This document shows, piece after piece, positions 5,110 to 6,570 of a stretch of DNA of 6,570 nucleotides. Each line of letters opens with the position of its first letter. Within the stretch, counting starts at the first letter, position 1. The stretch comes from Thermoplasmata archaeon (GTDB lineage Archaea; Thermoplasmatota; Thermoplasmata; Thermoplasmatales; Thermoplasmataceae). A program made the translations under genes and the position numbers. The notes beneath the pieces were generated by a model that searched no databases, had not been told where the DNA came from, and saw only the letters and a program-made list of their open reading frames with translations. The DNA is taken from assembly GCA_021806355.1 (NCBI GenBank), contig JAJZXT010000127.1, positions 1 to 6,570 on the forward strand, in the 5' to 3' direction.

Positions 5110-5916
5110 ATGGTAAATGTGAAAGAGGAAAATGGGACATATAATACATTTGACGGTAACAGCATGGAATATTTTAGCACAAAACCTGAAGGATTTGAGA
5201 AGGGTGCAGGAATAATAGTCATATCAGAGATCTGGGGATTGACAGAATTCATAAAAAATGTTTGCAGGAGATTATCAGCAGAGGGATATTCAGCAATAGC
5301 ACCAAATCTATATTCAAGACCTGACGAAAAGATACTATACACTGAGGAAAATATGATGGATGCAATGAGACCAATATGGAGTATCCCATCTGAAAAAAGA
5401 AGAGATCCTTCTGCAATTCAGGATATTCTTTCCACAGTTAATGATACATCGGGAAAGATTATTACATCAATAATGGTTGAAAGAGAACATATAGAGAAGA
5501 GAATGATTAAGGATCTGGAATCTCTATACAATTTTTATTTCGATAAAAAAAACACTGCGAAAGGCATAGTTGGATTTTGCATGGGGGGCGGTCTTGCGTT
5601 TCAGCTTTCCACACAGGAAGAATTTGAAGCTTCTGTTATCTTTTATGGGAGGAATCCATTAAACATCAAGGATGTTAGAAGGATTAAAGGAGCGGTTCTC
5701 GCATTATACGCTGGTGAAGACGGTACAATCAATTCTGGCATTCCGGATCTTCTTGAACAGGTTGTAGAGCATAAAACCGATTTTGAAATGAAGCTTTATC
5801 CGGGTACGTTCCACGCATTCTTCAACGACAGTGGAATGAGCTATCATGAGGAGGCAGCAAAAGATGCATGGGAGAAAACCACAACATTCTACAAGAAATA
5901 CCTTAAGAGTGAGTAA
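5110..5916 (+). CDS. Dienelactone hydrolase family alpha/beta hydrolase
   Basis: The 268-residue protein carries the signature residues of the family. Glu40 is in VISEIWGL, the nucleophile Cys157 in GFCMGGG, Asp204 in YAGEDGTI, and His235 in PGTFHAFF. The Cys-to-Asp and Asp-to-His spacings (47 and 31) match those of classical carboxymethylenebutenolidase (Cys123, Asp171, His202). About 30 extra residues lie between Glu40 and Cys157, in the region from about 75 to 148. Family members hydrolyse dienelactones or other esters in the cytosol; without an aromatic-degradation neighbour the true substrate is unknown. Three in-frame ATGs are possible (5059, 5092, 5110). I prefer 5110 because it places the fold as in the family; none has a ribosome site and the promoter is unclear. 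A start at 5059 would add 17 residues that do not look like part of the fold. Confidence 0.85.
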   Translation: MVNVKEENGTYNTFDGNSMEYFSTKPEGFEKGAGIIVISEIWGLTEFIKNVCRRLSAEGYSAIAPNLYSRPDEKILYTEENMMDAMRPIWSIPSEKRRDPSAIQDILSTVNDTSGKIITSIMVEREHIEKRMIKDLESLYNFYFDKKNTAKGIVGFCMGGGLAFQLSTQEEFEASVIFYGRNPLNIKDVRRIKGAVLALYAGEDGTINSGIPDLLEQVVEHKTDFEMKLYPGTFHAFFNDSGMSYHEEAAKDAWEKTTTFYKKYLKSE

Positions 5917-6183
5917 ATAGAAAAGGAAGGTGTAGTAGTAGGGTGCTTCTTTACATGGGTAGCGGTAACAGAGAAATATAAAAAAAATAGGCAATAAAGC
6001 TTTTAACACCTACAAGGAAGATGACAAATCGGGAAATAAGTGAGCAAAATCAATCTCAGATTTGCCAAAATTTTTTTGCGTTTGCGGGAATAGTAGATTA
6101 TTAATCAATATCCGGCAAAACTATTGAAGATTGGATCATTTATAGGAGGTCAATCAATTTTTAGAGTTGGCACACCAAAAAGG
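5917..6183. other. Gap after the hydrolase gene
   Basis: This is most of a 319-base interval without a gene. It is very AT-rich. A seven-T run near 6069-6075 and an A-run near 5979-5988 could end transcription on the plus and minus strands respectively. At 6137-6150 CATTTATAGGAGGT looks like a TATA element running into a ribosome site, but no start codon follows at a workable distance, so it may be the leftover front of a lost gene. No tRNA fold or long inverted repeat is visible. Confidence 0.4.
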
Positions 6184-6230
6184 ATTTAGATATATAAGAA
6201 GTAAATCTCATCTTTTAGAAATTATGGGTG
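6184..6230 (+). promoter_or_regulatory. Candidate promoter and ribosome site of truncated frame
   Basis: TTTAGATATATAAG (6184-6197) is the best TATA-like box in the right part of the window and predicts a start near 6218. A leader of about 18 bases would then carry GGGTG (6226-6230), five bases before ATG 6236. A nearer ATG at 6224 ends after three codons. Confidence 0.42.
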
Positions 6231-6235
6231 TTTAA

Positions 6236-6278
6236 ATGCAATATCAATGCACTATCGTGCCTTTTGATAAAACACTAC
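6236..6278 (+). pseudogene. 5' fragment of a gene interrupted by IS605-type element
   Basis: ATG 6236 follows a good TATA-like box and a GGGTG ribosome site and opens MQYQCTIVPFDKTL before the sequence changes character at about 6278. From about 6279 on, the DNA is the right end of the minus-strand tnpB element, so the open frame continues only by chance (to TAA 6392-6394). I do not recognise the protein from so few residues. The pattern xCxIxPxxxTL faintly recalls the first strand of some TnpB proteins, so it might itself be an interrupted tnpB, but that is speculation. The rest of the gene, if it survives, should lie beyond the left end of the element, outside the window. Confidence 0.38.
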
Positions 6279-6309
6279 GTGACATCCTCCCACGTCTAAA
6301 GAACGTGGG
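6279..6309 (-). ncRNA. TnpB element right end, 3' part of omega RNA
   Basis: CCCACGT (6289-6295) pairs perfectly with ACGTGGG (6303-6309) around a 7-base loop that contains the tnpB stop codon. On the minus strand this is followed by AGGATGTCAC, a form of right end I associate with archaeal IS605-type elements. In this family the transcript overlapping the end of tnpB and the right end is the omega RNA, and its guide is the flanking DNA past the right end. If the element ends at 6279, the guide would read GTAGTGTTTTATCAAAAGGC on the minus strand (6278-6259). The exact boundary and RNA 5' end are inferred, not visible. Confidence 0.5.
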
Positions 6310-6570
6310 CTTCCTGCTTCAACCACTTCACTTGCTTTATTCCTTCCTTTTCAAGAAGGGACAGAGTAGAGGTGATTGTGTCCACAGGCGTTAATTCCCC
6401 ACTGTCCGTGGGTACTCCGGTCTTTATCAGACCAAATTTCTTTATGTTTATTGATGCGTTCCATTCCCTGTCATGTCTGGTATTGCATCGCGGGCATGTC
6501 CATGTTCTTTCACTGAGTTTCAGTGCGTAGATATGTCCACACCCTGAACACATCTTTGATGATGGATCAA
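6296..6570 (-). CDS. tnpB: RNA-guided nuclease TnpB (IS605 OrfB), C-terminal fragment
   Basis: The last 90 codons of a tnpB gene read in from the right edge; the frame is open to 6570 and stops at TAG 6298-6296. Just after the edge comes DPSSK, then a zinc ribbon CSGC...CPRC with 14 residues between the Cys pairs, then RHDREWNASINI. The Asp of HDRE is the third acidic residue of the RuvC-like nuclease site. The tail ends WLKQEAHVL, and its codons form one arm of the right-end hairpin. TnpB is an omega-RNA-guided DNA nuclease that helps IS200/IS605-type elements persist. All landmarks visible are intact, so this copy may be active, but the first two RuvC residues and the N-terminus lie outside the window. 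An in-frame ATG at 6553 is internal, not the start. Confidence 0.9.
   Translation of the reverse strand, partial: DPSSKMCSGCGHIYALKLSERTWTCPRCNTRHDREWNASINIKKFGLIKTGVPTDSGELTPVDTITSTLSLLEKEGIKQVKWLKQEAHVL

Larger units (their letters stand above)
6279..6570 (-). mobile_element. IS200/IS605-type element, right end, runs off window
   Basis: The element is defined by the tnpB C-terminus and the adjacent right-end hairpin; its left end lies outside the window. No tnpA is visible here, so it could be an IS605-type or a tnpB-only (IS1341-type) element. The DNA to its left carries a promoter and the start of an open frame, suggesting insertion into a gene. Confidence 0.6.

Noticed and set aside
5704..6009. 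101-codon minus-strand frame overlapping the hydrolase 3' end
   Set aside because: It is antisense to a well-supported enzyme, and its hydrophobic, Cys/Phe-rich content is typical of antisense of AT-rich coding DNA.
6167..6235. 22-codon frame from TTG 6167 ending just before ATG 6236
   Set aside because: It is too short and has no well-placed ribosome site; its resemblance to a TnpA start is not enough to support a call.
1..6570. CRISPR array or tRNA/rRNA genes
   Set aside because: No regularly spaced repeats and no RNA-gene folds or signature sequences were found on either strand.

Overview
The window looks like an accessory stretch of an archaeal chromosome, most likely from the Thermoplasmatales or a close relative. 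This is an inference from several signs. Start codons are often unpreceded by a ribosome site but have an AT-rich TATA-like box about 23-27 bases upstream, as in leaderless archaeal transcripts. Where ribosome sites occur they resemble GGAGGTGA. Two VapB/VapC-type modules lie close together, and TnpB-type (IS605 OrfB) sequence occurs twice. No 16S, ribosomal or tRNA gene is present to fix the taxon.

Layout. Bases 2-187 hold the 3' end of a PiT-family phosphate transporter on the plus strand. It converges on a two-gene minus-strand operon (1803-201) encoding two proteins I do not recognise; the second has a possible winged-helix C-terminus. A putative bidirectional terminator hairpin sits where the two meet. 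A 436-base gap follows, perhaps with an eroded transposase fragment, then a complete MFS exporter gene with a TTG start (2240-3466). Directly after it lies a decayed C-terminal piece of a TnpB gene with a degenerate right-end hairpin (about 3490-3755).

Bases 3779-5052 are a toxin-antitoxin zone. An apparently complete AbrB-type vapB/vapC pair (3871-4525) lies between two copies of a palindrome-centred repeat (GACCGGTC core, 3779 and 4645). A second, ribbon-helix-helix vapB (4796-5026) follows, whose toxin is reduced to about nine codons. Each antitoxin has a promoter-proximal inverted repeat that could be its own operator.

Bases 5110-5916 encode a dienelactone-hydrolase-family enzyme with all catalytic residues. 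After a 319-base gap comes a promoter and a short plus-strand reading frame, cut off at about 6278 by the right end of an IS605-type element whose tnpB gene reads in on the minus strand from beyond the window's right edge.

Taken together, a transporter and an operon of unknown function border a region repeatedly hit by IS605-type elements and by gain and decay of toxin-antitoxin modules. The strongest leads are the TnpB relic, the orphan antitoxin with a vestigial toxin start, the repeat pair around vapBC, and the gene fragment next to the live-looking TnpB right end. The two-gene operon is the only candidate for an undescribed system, and nothing in the sequence reveals its function.
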